A stretch of DNA of 64,000 bases. It comes from Tetranychus cinnabarinus. Lineage: Eukaryota; Arthropoda; Arachnida; Trombidiformes; Tetranychidae. Below are positions 10,783-19,914 of the stretch, piece by piece; the stretch's first letter is position 1, and every line of letters starts with the position of its first letter. Under the pieces are notes generated by a model. The model made no database searches and had not been told where the DNA came from. It worked only from the letters and a program-made list of their open reading frames with translations. The stretch covers positions 14,818,001 through 14,882,000 of the forward strand of contig WHVY01000001.1 of NCBI GenBank assembly GCA_022266195.1, read 5' to 3'. A program made the translations under genes and the position numbers.

Positions 10783-13381
10783 GTGGTGAAAAGTTTAGTG
10801 AACAATTTTTTGAGAAAAGGCTCTTTAAAAAGTTATGATGTTTGATCTGGCTGATTCGGTGGATGTGGTAGATTGGGTGGTGGACAATATGGTAAAAAGA
10901 CCGTGAAAAGACGGTAAAAAAGGTAGAGGAAAAAAGACGGTCACCTCTTTACTCTTTACTCAAAAAACAAAAGTTTTACATAAAATCCTGGTCTAACAAT
11001 GAACCATAAACCTGAATAACAAAAAAGTTTTTCCCCCTCACTCAATGTTATTGAATACGGATTCTACAGTTTTTCCCCCAGCCTCTATTTTCACGAATTT
11101 CTCAGAGACCTGAATTCTGAGGTGAGGTTTCCTATTTTTCGTGGATGTAGTTGAATTCGGGCTTTCATGCTGTGTAATTTTTTTTCTTAGAACCCGCGCA
11201 GTTTGGCCACAATCTTGACACAAAAATTTGATACATTGACTTTATATATTGTGTAGATGGGCTTTGTAAAGACGATAAAATGGTCATTGCTCATCAACTT
11301 AATTGAAAGTGAAATGTTGAGTTGACAAAAGTGATAAAAAAGGTTAAACTAACCATGATGAATGTAAATGCAACAGATTAGAGTTCATTTGATTGACAGA
11401 GTGAAAAAGATGACACCAGTAAAGGTGAACTAACAATGAGATTCTGAAACAAGGCTAATATAAATTTCAATATAATAACATATTCAAACATGAACGTGAT
11501 TCAAACAAAAAGATGATATTAATAACAATGAACATATTCACTGAGAAACAACAGAGAAGGCAAAAAAAGGTAAAGGCAGCAATTTTCATTTTACGTGTTA
11601 AGATGAGATTATTTTTCATTGGTAACTGCAAGAAGTAAAAAAAAGATGAAAATTCAAAAGAAAAAAAAGTTTATATTCTCATGCAAATTCCATCTCTTTT
11701 TAGTAAAACATAACTGTAAATGAGTGTTCAAATGTTGCCACTTTGCAAGTCCCAAAAGCCAGCAAAGAAAAAGCAATAACATAATTCATCACAAGCCAGT
11801 TATCAATTAGTGTGTACAAAATGTATACAAACAGTTACCAAGAAAAGACGAAGAAAAAATTTTTACTGAAAAGATGAATTTCCTTCTAAAAATGGATTTC
11901 AATTTTTGGCTCAACAAAAGTAGAGATGAAACTGACCAGAAACTGTGAAGAAGTAAAACTTGGACAAAAGTGAAAGAGTTGAAAAGGTTGAATAACTCGG
12001 AAAAAGAGCAACAAATGCATTTGGAAAACTCGTTGGTAAACATTTTATTAGCCATGAAATTGACATGAAGAGAGAAGAAGAAAAATTGAGGATAAATGAT
12101 TGGGGCGATGGGAAAGCCATTGAATGAGTAAGTGACTTTATTCACTTGGACTAGGAGTTAACATGGATGGTTAGACTGTTATATTTTCCTGTCCCAATCT
12201 CATATTTTGGTTACACATTCATACAGAATAATAAGCATCACACTTGCTATTAGCATTATAACTTTTCCCAGTAAGTGTGACTCTCTTTCCCTGTCTACTA
12301 ATACCTTTTGCCCTTTTGTGCAACTTTCAAAGTTATGAGCTCTATGTGAGTTGAATAACCCAGGCAACAATGAGCTGCACACACACACACACACCTTAGT
12401 AAGTCTCATTTTTGTGTTTCCCCTGAGATTCAGTATTGATATATATATATATTTATGTATACATGTGAGTGTATGCTTGAACAGAAGGAACAAAAGGTAA
12501 AAGACGAAAACATTGCTTCATGAAGCCCATTTGTTTCATGGCGAATCATAATGGTAATAACTATAAAAATTTACACTAAACTGGGAGTGATATTACTTTT
12601 TATAAATATATTTCTTTTCAGTTCTGAACATTTCTTGCCTTCAACTTGAACAACCTAAACCATGAAAACTTATAAATATCATTATTAACATTATCAAGAT
12701 GATTATTAGTTTCCTATTTGATATCGTTTAGTACACAATTTCAACTAATCATTTACTGTACGAAAGTTTTTCTCGGTAATCATATTATCATTGGTTTTCA
12801 ATGAATTAATCTGCAATTTATCTTTTCTCTTTTTCCAAGATATTGCATTCTGTTCATGGAGCTACAAGCTTTAGCTTTTCATTTGGTCTTGTAATGTTAA
12901 TTTTTCGAGCAAAATCGAGATTATTTTTCCTCCTTTTCCGACTTGCATTTGTTTTCATTAGTTTTGTGTTTTGATTGATAATTTTTTATAAAAACTACAG
13001 GAAACCACTTTTTCTGGAATCAACAAGATGATTAAAAGAATGAAAAAACACATGAAAATGAATCCGTTAAGAATAAATCAGACAGTGTCAGGAATGGAGA
13101 AGACAGTGAAAATTTTGGAAATTCGTTTGCATTTCGTCTTCTTTATTCTTTTTTGTCTTCGTCTAAAGTAATTTCATGTATTATTTTCAATGGTTCTGTA
13201 GATTATTAATGATTCAAATTAAAAAATCTTGTTGAGATTAACAGAGAACTAGATTTACTGCAAACAGTGTAGTCTGAGCTTTTCATATGTTTTGCCAACT
13301 TTAATTTTTGAAATACTTTCAAGTTGAAACGATAACTCAAAATAAAATGATTTTTACGCAATTTTAAGAGTTTTGGATGCA

Positions 13382-13411
13382 TTAGAGGTTCACTTAGCCG
13401 GCATATTGCCG
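13382..13411 (-). other. Helitron 3' terminus: hairpin plus CTAA|T
   Basis: Read on the minus strand: a 5-bp stem with a 3-nt loop (CGGCAATATGCCG), a 13-nt spacer, CTAA, then T. Hairpin, 10-13 nt spacing, CTRR end and flanking T are the established signature of Helitron 3' ends, where the rolling-circle reaction terminates. A second CTAA directly after the hairpin (13394-13397) is followed by G and fits less well. Confidence 0.8.
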
Positions 13412-14007
13412 TTGCCCATTCTGCACCACGAGGAGGTGGAACCATGCAGAACGTAGTGGAGCCAGGCACAGGTCAGGCGGGAGCATGAAGCAAACCACAC
13501 GACCGCAACCTCCTAATTGAGGTACGTTCGTGGAGCCCCTTCAGTCCCATGCTGGGTACATATCGCGATACTTTGTATAGGCAAATACATACATGTATAA
13601 ACATGTATATACATACCGATACGTGGTAAACGATACACTCGTATATTTCTATACGAATATACCATGTAGATGTACATTAGCGCACACAAATACTATACAA
13701 AATGTATAGGATATGCGTACATGTACGAAATACTGGATACCACATGTACCCAGCTGCCCAGTAACTCAAGGGTCACTGGACCCTGACCAGACCCGGCTCC
13801 ATCTACCGGATCATTTGTCTGGTCAGGAACACACACCTACAACAACACAACTTATGACACCGATCACACGTGACAAATGATTTATCCGCTAACAAATGGA
13901 TTTTATCTAATGACTTACCAACATAACAGAAAAGAATTAAATTAAAGCAAATTCTTCTCAGTCATGTATCCAATTCTATCTTGTATCCGCAAATGTATCC
14001 TATCCAA

Positions 14008-17000
14008 TCAATCTCGTGCAAATACAGTTGGAATGGCCAAATCATCAAGTTTTTTAACACGACTGAAACCAACATAGGACAAACCAGCGCATGATTCTGA
14101 TTTACCAATTTCCACGACAGCTTTTTCCAATGTTAATCCTTGTGATTTATGAATCGTCATCGCGTAGGCCAAATTTAATGGAAATTGTCTCCGAGTGCAT
14201 TCAATACCTTTAGTCGTCCATTTTGCTTCAACAGGTAGAATCGGGAATGAGTTATCAGCATATAATGTTCCAGTATAGTTGTCAAAGTGTACCATAATAA
14301 CTTTTGGAAGGGATGGCGGGCGACGATCCTGTTCATATATTATATCAGTGACTGTTCCTAGTGATCCATTAACCAAACCAGCATCGATCCAAATGTTTTT
14401 ACGCAGCATTACTCTTGAGTTGCGGGAGAGCGTCAGTTCAGACTCTAAACAGGAAGCTTCACATGAATCAGCATTCTTCGCTGTTGCACAATTATGCTCA
14501 GCAACTATGCGAGCGACTGGATGGCCAGTTGCAGCAAGATATATTCTATTCCTTTCGGCTACATCTCTATTCTTGGTGTAAAGGTGCATCGCGTTATCGA
14601 AAGTTCCTTTTTGTTCTTGTGATAAATTACTTAGTAACCTAGTCATCAGTAATTCATAATTATGGCACGAAAGACGTCCAAGTCCAAGTTCATCTAGGAG
14701 TTCTCGAAAAGCAGGTTGATCAGGTGCCCCTTGGCGTACACAGGTTGTTAATTTAAATGTTTGTTGGATTGATGAAAAGGCCAATTTTCCTTGATTAGCA
14801 TTATCGCCATAGACATTTGTTTTGTACACCGAGTAATCGATTACAGGTGGTAACTGTTGAAGATCTCCAAAAAAGTAAACGTGATAACCTCTAAAAACCT
14901 CACTTTTACCAGATGCTTGTCTACATCTCTCTTCAATTTTTCTTAGAGCTTGTAGACCAATCATCGATACCTCATCGAAAATGAGAAATTCGATATTCTC
15001 CATCTGTATCTGGAAGTTACGCAATGCTTGATTTTTTAACGGGTTGTATTTTTGCTGGATCTTCAAAAATGAATGATATGTCGAACCATTGATATTTGTG
15101 GCGGCAACCCCAGTTGGTGCTAAAACTTTAACTACATCTGTGCCAAGACGTGTTCGAATCATTTCAGTCATTTGCTTTATAATGAAACTTTTTCCAGTGC
15201 CAGCTTTACCTTGTACTAACACTCTCCTGATATCATTAACACGACCAGCTCTAATAGTATCAATCTGGTCAATGCATAATTGGAGAATAGTGTTTTGATC
15301 TGGAGTAGGTTGAAAGTTGTTTTGTGGTTGGACAGCTGGTTGAATGGCTTCTCTTCTTCTGATCGATGAAAAAAAGGAGGCTATTGCTTCATCAGAGTAA
15401 TCTATCAGTCTAATGCGATCCCAATCAGCCTGATGGTCTATTAACCGATCACCGAGGGGCCGATCAATGTTAAAATCTTGCCTCAATCTCGCTAATGCCA
15501 TTTCAATATTTCTTTCGGCTTCATCTTCAGGTACATCAGCTTCAAATTCGTCGTTGATAGGACCAAAGTCGATATCCTCTATTGCTTCAGGGAGAAGAGC
15601 TGTATATGTTTCAGTCCAATTCTGAAATGGTCCTCCTCGTATGTCTGTATCTTTAAGTGTTTCAGCTGTTAACCACCACGGAACATGCAACTGGACTTGT
15701 TGTTTAGCAAAGAGTTCGTTTGCCTCAGGATCCAAGGATTTTTTATAGTGAGGAAAATAACGCACAATGACGAATTTCAACCTGGTTTTTAACACGCCGC
15801 GTACTACATGTTTAGTCTTCACAAAATCAAAAAGAGAGAGATTATCAGCAGCTGGACGTCTTGCGTAAAAATTTAATAAATCCGAAATGTTATTATCTTC
15901 TGTATTTAAGCGGATCCACTTCTCAGAAGACAAATTGATTGTTGAAAATGATCGCGAAGCTTCATATAGCGGCCACCCCATCAAAATATGACAGACCTCT
16001 TGAGCAGAATAATCTCTAACTGACAATGATGCTTGAATTAATTTGCGTATAAATGATGTTCCAGGGGATGAATCTCCTAATTCATTTGCTAATCTTGTTA
16101 TTAAGGAGTTGAAATCTTCAGATGCAACCTCACATTTTGTTACATACTTCGAAATGTAATTTAATATCAGCTCTAAACTTGTAATCACGTTGAAATCAAT
16201 ATTTGCTCTCCACACTTGTGAAACATATTCATTATATCGGTTCATCAATTCATCGTTACGTTTAGGAATGAACTGCATGAATCCATCTCTTTCTTCAAAC
16301 GCATCAGCAGCACAAAGTAGTTGAGGGAACTTGAAACGGCAGACTTGTATATTTGAGCCGCGCTTTTTCCTAAGACAATGAGATCCACATCTTGTATGGC
16401 GTTGAACAGTATTGAGCAAACAGCTGAGATCATCTGGATCATTAATAACTTCAGAGTAAGTCTTCCTACATGGATGCTCTTGATGTACAACAGCTGCATT
16501 TGGATTCATAGCTTTAGTTAACTGCTTACAAAATACTAAAGCAATTTGCTTTTCATCGTCAGACATTTTGTCTATTTCACTTAAATTTGGTGCTCCTTGT
16601 AACCAAAGTAAGCCATGAACATGAGGGCTTTCTCTAAATTGCCACTCATAACGCATCCAATGCTCTTTTACGCCAAATATTGGCTTGAGTACTATTTTCT
16701 TGAATAGATCGCCACGTTTTTTGAAGAATTCCGAAGTAATCATGGGATTTTCATGCATCAGTCTTCTTCTTTCAGCATCTGTGATCGTAGCCAATGGTCG
16801 ATGAGGGCAAATAAGATTAAATAGTTTATTCCAATGATAATCTGCGGCTGATAATGTGAAAAAGACAGTTGGTGCTCCAAGCTGATTAACCATCTCCAAT
16901 AACTCGCCAGCACGTTGTTTCCAATAAGGAGGTGTAGATCGAATATTGCTTGAAAAATTCATAATTGAGTTACGTAAAGATGGATCATTAATGATCATTT

Positions 17001-18114
17001 GTCTAACATCAGCTGCATCTGTATTACGAAAATGGTTCCTCTGAATACAAATATTTGAAACGTCATTTATTTGCCAACGTAAGCAAGAATTCATCGCAAA
17101 AAAACGAAATCTTGAATGTTTAGCGAACCGTCCATCGTGATAAAGCATCAAGTACTTGAAATACTGCATTGCTGTTAATTCATGCTGTCTTCCGGCTCTG
17201 AATCCACCATCCCCTTTGGGAAAAAGTACAGGAAATGCTTGTGTAATATAGCCAACAGTTGTATACTCATTAATTGCATTTGGATCTTGAACCGGCCAAT
17301 TTATCATCTGCACAGCATCTGCGTTATTATCAGCTTGATTAACTGCCCTGTCAATAGCAGCGTTAATCTGCTCTTCTTGATTGATGGCCTGAATATCAGG
17401 GAAAAACGATTCCAAAAGTTCCCCTTCAGCAATAGGATCATGGTTAATAACATTTTCTTGTGTTAAAATTTGTGAAAGATCAGGTGAAACTCGTAAGTCT
17501 TCCAAAACAGCATGATTGATTTCGATATCACTGTAATATCTATGGTTCCTCTTCAAATATTCCAAGGCAGCACGAATATGTGCTGATCTAACGGTTAAAA
17601 AAGTAGGCATTGCATTGCCTTCTCGTACACCGACAATGATCTTTGCTAGTTCGTCACGCGTTGGAGGTAAACTTGTATGAAGTCTTGTTATATCTTGCCG
17701 AAAATTTATAACATTTCCTCTATAACCAGTTTGTCCCCCTCTTATTCTGAAATAAGTAACAACAGGATGAATTTTGGCGATTAAAAGCTCCTCAATTGGT
17801 GTCAGGCTTTTCAAAACGTCCGGAATTTCCCCAGGGTCTAAATTATTGTTAACGTACAGATGACGTTTGTTTGTTGGACGTCGCGCGTCACACAGCTTGC
17901 ATTCATAGTCCATGGCATTTTCAAAAACAGATGAACAAATCTCCTTCCTTTTACAACTTCTACAAATAACATTGTGTAAATCATTGACATCCCGATCAAA
18001 TTTGATAGCTTGATTCCTGCGTCTAGTGTTTTCAATTTCCTGTGGATTAGTTCGTCTTCTATTTGCTTCGTTTGTTGCACGAACACGGGGCGATTGCCTA
18101 CGGACTCGGGGCAT
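14008..18114 (-). CDS. Helitron Rep/helicase (RepHel)
   Basis: A 1,368-residue frame from the first in-frame ATG (18114) with no internal stop. N-terminal Cys pairs (C51, C54, C60, C72, C75) form the zinc-finger-like region usual in animal Helitrons. The replication-initiator domain shows the histidine motif in SPHVHGLLW (about residue 496) and the two-tyrosine motif in NYISKYVTK (about 650); together they nick and join DNA. The C-terminal Pif1-type helicase has Walker A GKAGTGKS (about 967), Walker B LIFDEVSM (about 1043), GDLQQLPPV (about 1082) and TIHKSQG (about 1318). All key residues are present, so the protein could be active. There is no endonuclease or OTU domain, so it is a plain Helitron rather than a Helentron. 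The gene lies just upstream of a matching 3' terminus. Only the N-terminal start is uncertain; upstream splicing is possible. Confidence 0.93.
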   Translation of the reverse strand: MPRVRRQSPRVRATNEANRRRTNPQEIENTRRRNQAIKFDRDVNDLHNVICRSCKRKEICSSVFENAMDYECKLCDARRPTNKRHLYVNNNLDPGEIPDVLKSLTPIEELLIAKIHPVVTYFRIRGGQTGYRGNVINFRQDITRLHTSLPPTRDELAKIIVGVREGNAMPTFLTVRSAHIRAALEYLKRNHRYYSDIEINHAVLEDLRVSPDLSQILTQENVINHDPIAEGELLESFFPDIQAINQEEQINAAIDRAVNQADNNADAVQMINWPVQDPNAINEYTTVGYITQAFPVLFPKGDGGFRAGRQHELTAMQYFKYLMLYHDGRFAKHSRFRFFAMNSCLRWQINDVSNICIQRNHFRNTDAADVRQMIINDPSLRNSIMNFSSNIRSTPPYWKQRAGELLEMVNQLGAPTVFFTLSAADYHWNKLFNLICPHRPLATITDAERRRLMHENPMITSEFFKKRGDLFKKIVLKPIFGVKEHWMRYEWQFRESPHVHGLLWLQGAPNLSEIDKMSDDEKQIALVFCKQLTKAMNPNAAVVHQEHPCRKTYSEVINDPDDLSCLLNTVQRHTRCGSHCLRKKRGSNIQVCRFKFPQLLCAADAFEERDGFMQFIPKRNDELMNRYNEYVSQVWRANIDFNVITSLELILNYISKYVTKCEVASEDFNSLITRLANELGDSSPGTSFIRKLIQASLSVRDYSAQEVCHILMGWPLYEASRSFSTINLSSEKWIRLNTEDNNISDLLNFYARRPAADNLSLFDFVKTKHVVRGVLKTRLKFVIVRYFPHYKKSLDPEANELFAKQQVQLHVPWWLTAETLKDTDIRGGPFQNWTETYTALLPEAIEDIDFGPINDEFEADVPEDEAERNIEMALARLRQDFNIDRPLGDRLIDHQADWDRIRLIDYSDEAIASFFSSIRRREAIQPAVQPQNNFQPTPDQNTILQLCIDQIDTIRAGRVNDIRRVLVQGKAGTGKSFIIKQMTEMIRTRLGTDVVKVLAPTGVAATNINGSTYHSFLKIQQKYNPLKNQALRNFQIQMENIEFLIFDEVSMIGLQALRKIEERCRQASGKSEVFRGYHVYFFGDLQQLPPVIDYSVYKTNVYGDNANQGKLAFSSIQQTFKLTTCVRQGAPDQPAFRELLDELGLGRLSCHNYELLMTRLLSNLSQEQKGTFDNAMHLYTKNRDVAERNRIYLAATGHPVARIVAEHNCATAKNADSCEASCLESELTLSRNSRVMLRKNIWIDAGLVNGSLGTVTDIIYEQDRRPPSLPKVIMVHFDNYTGTLYADNSFPILPVEAKWTTKGIECTRRQFPLNLAYAMTIHKSQGLTLEKAVVEIGKSESCAGLSYVGFSRVKKLDDLAIPTVFARD

Positions 18115-18164
18115 CTCAGCTAATAGTTGCAAATATAAAAAAGGTTTAAAAGATTTAATATTTC

Positions 18165-18890
18165 TTGTTTTGCCTTCCCCTTCTATTAAGCTCTTATGTT
18201 TTTCTTCTAATCTTTTCTCTGTTCTTACTCTACTATTTACTGCTTATTTTCCTCTTTCCCTTCTCTTTTCTTTCTTTTCCTCTTTCTTTACTTTCTTTTC
18301 CTCTTTCTCCTCTTTCTTTTCCTCTTTCCCTTCTCTCTTTTCTTTCTTTTCCTCTTTCTTCTCTTTCTCCTCTTTCTTTTCCTCTTTCCCTTCTCTCTTC
18401 TCTTTCTTTTCCTCTTTCCCTTCTCTCTTCTCTTTCTTTTCCTCTTTCTTTTCTTTCTTTTCCTCTTTCTCCTCTTTCTTTTCCTCTTTCCCTTCTCTCT
18501 TTTCTTTCTTTTCCTCTTTCTTCTCTTTCTCCTCTTTCTTTTCCTCTTTCCCTTCTCTCTTCTCTTTCTTTTCCTCTTTCCCTTCTCTCTTCTCTTTCTT
18601 TTCCTCTTTCTTTTCTTTCTTTTAAATTTCTCCTCTTTCTTTTCCTCTTTTCCTTCTCTCTTCTCTTTCTTTTCCTCTTTCTCTTCTCTCTTCTCTTTCT
18701 TTTCTTTCTTTTCAATTTCTTCTCTGTCTTTTCTTCCTCCTCTTTCTTTTCCTCTTTCTCCTCTTTCTTTTCCGTTTTTCCTTCTCTCTTTTCTTTCTTT
18801 CCTCTTTCCTTATCTCTTCCCTCCAATTCCTTTTCCCCTCCAATTCCCTTTTCCCTCCAATTCCCTTTTCCCTCCAATTCCCTTTTCCCT
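18165..18890. repeat. Polypyrimidine satellite with 162-bp period
   Basis: Over 700 bp of almost pure C/T on the plus strand, built from CTTTC, TTCC and TCTCT words. A higher-order unit of 162 bp repeats at least twice (for example CTCCTCTTTCTT at 18307 and 18469). All reading frames through it stay open on both strands, producing spurious long SF- and EKR-rich proteins. Such long polypurine/polypyrimidine tracts with mirror symmetry can form triplex (H-) DNA. It lies about 50 bp upstream of the Helitron gene start. Confidence 0.9.
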
Positions 18891-18894
18891 CCAA

Positions 18895-18953
18895 ACACAC
18901 ACACACACACATAAAAACACACACACACAGAAACACACACACACACAAAAACT
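18895..18953. repeat. (CA)n tract with AAA interruptions
   Basis: Runs of ACACACAC separated by ATAAAA, AGAA and AAAA, directly downstream of four copies of CTCCAATTCCCTTTTCC (18831-18891). The GT/AC block repeats in a more regular form at 19149-19276. Confidence 0.85.
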
Positions 18954-19148
18954 CACTTTCTCCTTTCCCTCTCTCCTTTCCTCTTTCCTTTTCTCTTTCT
19001 TTTCTTTCCTTTTCTCTTTCTTTTCTCGTCTTTCTCTTTCCTTCCTTTCCTTTTCTCTTCACCTTCTTTCCTTTCCTGGTTCTCTTCTTTTCTTTTTTCT
19101 CTTCTTTTCTCTTTCCCTCCTTTCCTTTCCTCTTTCCCTTTTCCCTCC

Positions 19149-19276
19149 AAACACACACACACAGAAACACACGCACAGAAACACACACACAGAAACACAC
19201 ACACAGAAACACACACACAGAAACACACACACAGAAACACACACACAGAAACACACACACAGAAACACACACACAA
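19149..19276. repeat. 14-bp minisatellite CAGAAACACACACA (about 9 copies)
   Basis: Regular head-to-tail 14-bp units made of CA dinucleotides interrupted by GAAA. The first units have one substitution (CACGCACAGAAA); the others are essentially identical, suggesting recent expansion. Confidence 0.9.
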
Positions 19277-19311
19277 ACAGAGAAAAAAAATTTCTTAAAA
19301 TACCTGAAGTA

Positions 19312-19332
19312 GGTGGGTGGGTGGGTGGGTGG
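19312..19332 (+). repeat. G-quadruplex motif (GGGT)n
   Basis: GG T GGG T GGG T GGG T GGG T GG. It has four GGG runs (19315-19317, 19319-19321, 19323-19325, 19327-19329) with single-T loops, which is the most stable class of parallel G-quadruplex. It is exceptional here because the surrounding DNA is very AT-rich. Confidence 0.85.
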
Positions 19333-19347
19333 CTTCAGGCCTGGTAA

Positions 19348-19600
19348 AGGCGATGTTGATGATGATGATGGTGATGAAAAATAAAAGTTTTATGTTGATG
19401 GTGATGGTGATGATGATGAAAAATAAAAGTTTCAATGTTGATGATGATGATGGTGAAAATATTGTTTTTGTGGTTGATGTTGATGATGAGAATGATGATG
19501 ATGATAATAATTAATAATTTAAATAATAATAATAATAATAATAATGATAACAATAATAATAATTTTGAATAATTTTTTGCTGTTGTTGTTGCCGGTGTTG
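19348..19600. repeat. TGATG / AATAAT / TTG trinucleotide repeat cluster
   Basis: A 59-bp-like unit (GATGATGATGGTGATGAAAAATAAAAGTTT) occurs about three times between 19350 and 19470. It is followed by (AAT)n at 19505-19562 and (TTG)n at 19580-19607. No coding potential is supported: every frame gives homopolymer-like translations. Confidence 0.8.
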
Positions 19601-19657
19601 TTGCAAAACAACGTTTTTTTATTCAAAAATTTAATTTTGGAGCCAATTTTCATCATT

Positions 19658-19674
19658 GGCTCCATCTAGTGGCA
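19658..19674 (-). promoter_or_regulatory. CTCF-like insulator motif (candidate)
   Basis: On the minus strand the sequence TGCCACTAGATGGAGCC matches the CTCF consensus (CCAsyAGrkGG core) at every core position. It lies at the left edge of the chemoreceptor array, between satellite DNA and the first receptor. It overlaps an 8-bp stem hairpin (GGAGCCAA/TTGGCTCC, 19639-19663). It could equally be a chance or transposon-borne match. Confidence 0.3.
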
Positions 19675-19914
19675 ATTTGATGCCCCAAATTTTGGGACTG
19701 GGCCAATCTTTACCAAAAACTATACAGTAAATTTCGACCCCTATAGGAACCTATTCTGAAGATTGCATCAAAATCTTGATTTTTATTTTTGAGTTATCGT
19801 TACACAAAAAAACGCGAATTCACCGTATATGTCTTCGCTTCGCTCAGACAATAATAGCGGCCTGATGTCAAGCGTAAATAACATTTATAAACGACTGTAA
19901 CTCAAAATATAATA

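Larger units (their letters stand above)
3657..13381. other. Gene-poor region, about 9.7 kb
   Basis: No convincing coding region longer than about 60 codons. Open frames here are low-complexity read-throughs of TGATG/ATC repeats or polypurine runs. The sequence is strongly AT-rich with many GATGATGATG and CATCATCATT clusters, a (GA)n run at 4927-4944, a (CA)n run at 12378-12395 and an (AT)n run near 12441. One possible 60-bp exon (8042-8101) and one 50-bp inverted repeat (10621-10782) are listed separately. The region could be intergenic or intronic of a large gene. Confidence 0.6.
13382..18114 (-). mobile_element. Helitron (rolling-circle transposon), 5' end not located
   Basis: An intact Rep/helicase gene is followed by about 600 bp of 3' noncoding DNA and a canonical Helitron 3' terminus. 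On the minus strand, a hairpin (CGGCA, loop ATA, TGCCG; 13399-13411) is followed 13 nt later by CTAA (13382-13385) and then a T, as expected for insertion between A and T. The noncoding part (13440-13870) is clearly GC-richer than its surroundings and contains many short GTATAC-type palindromes. The 5' end (TC after an A) was not identified. It should lie upstream of 18114, in or beyond the polypyrimidine satellite. Confidence 0.85.

Noticed and set aside
11038..11223. Minus-strand frame starting CQDCGQTARV
   Set aside because: It has no ATG, no clear splice acceptor and no recognised domain. The local GC rise is mild, and a single CxxC is not enough.
11807..12145. 112-codon minus-strand frame rich in Phe/Ser/Leu
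   Set aside because: Low complexity from AT- and GAAA-rich DNA; two overlapping frames look equally good.
18026..19276. Long SF-, RE- and CV-rich open frames
   Set aside because: Pure products of the polypyrimidine satellite and CA minisatellite; frames are open on all phases.
19639..19669. Hairpin followed by CTAG|T resembling a second Helitron 3' end
   Set aside because: The spacer is only 2 nt instead of about 10-13, and no Helitron body lies on that strand.
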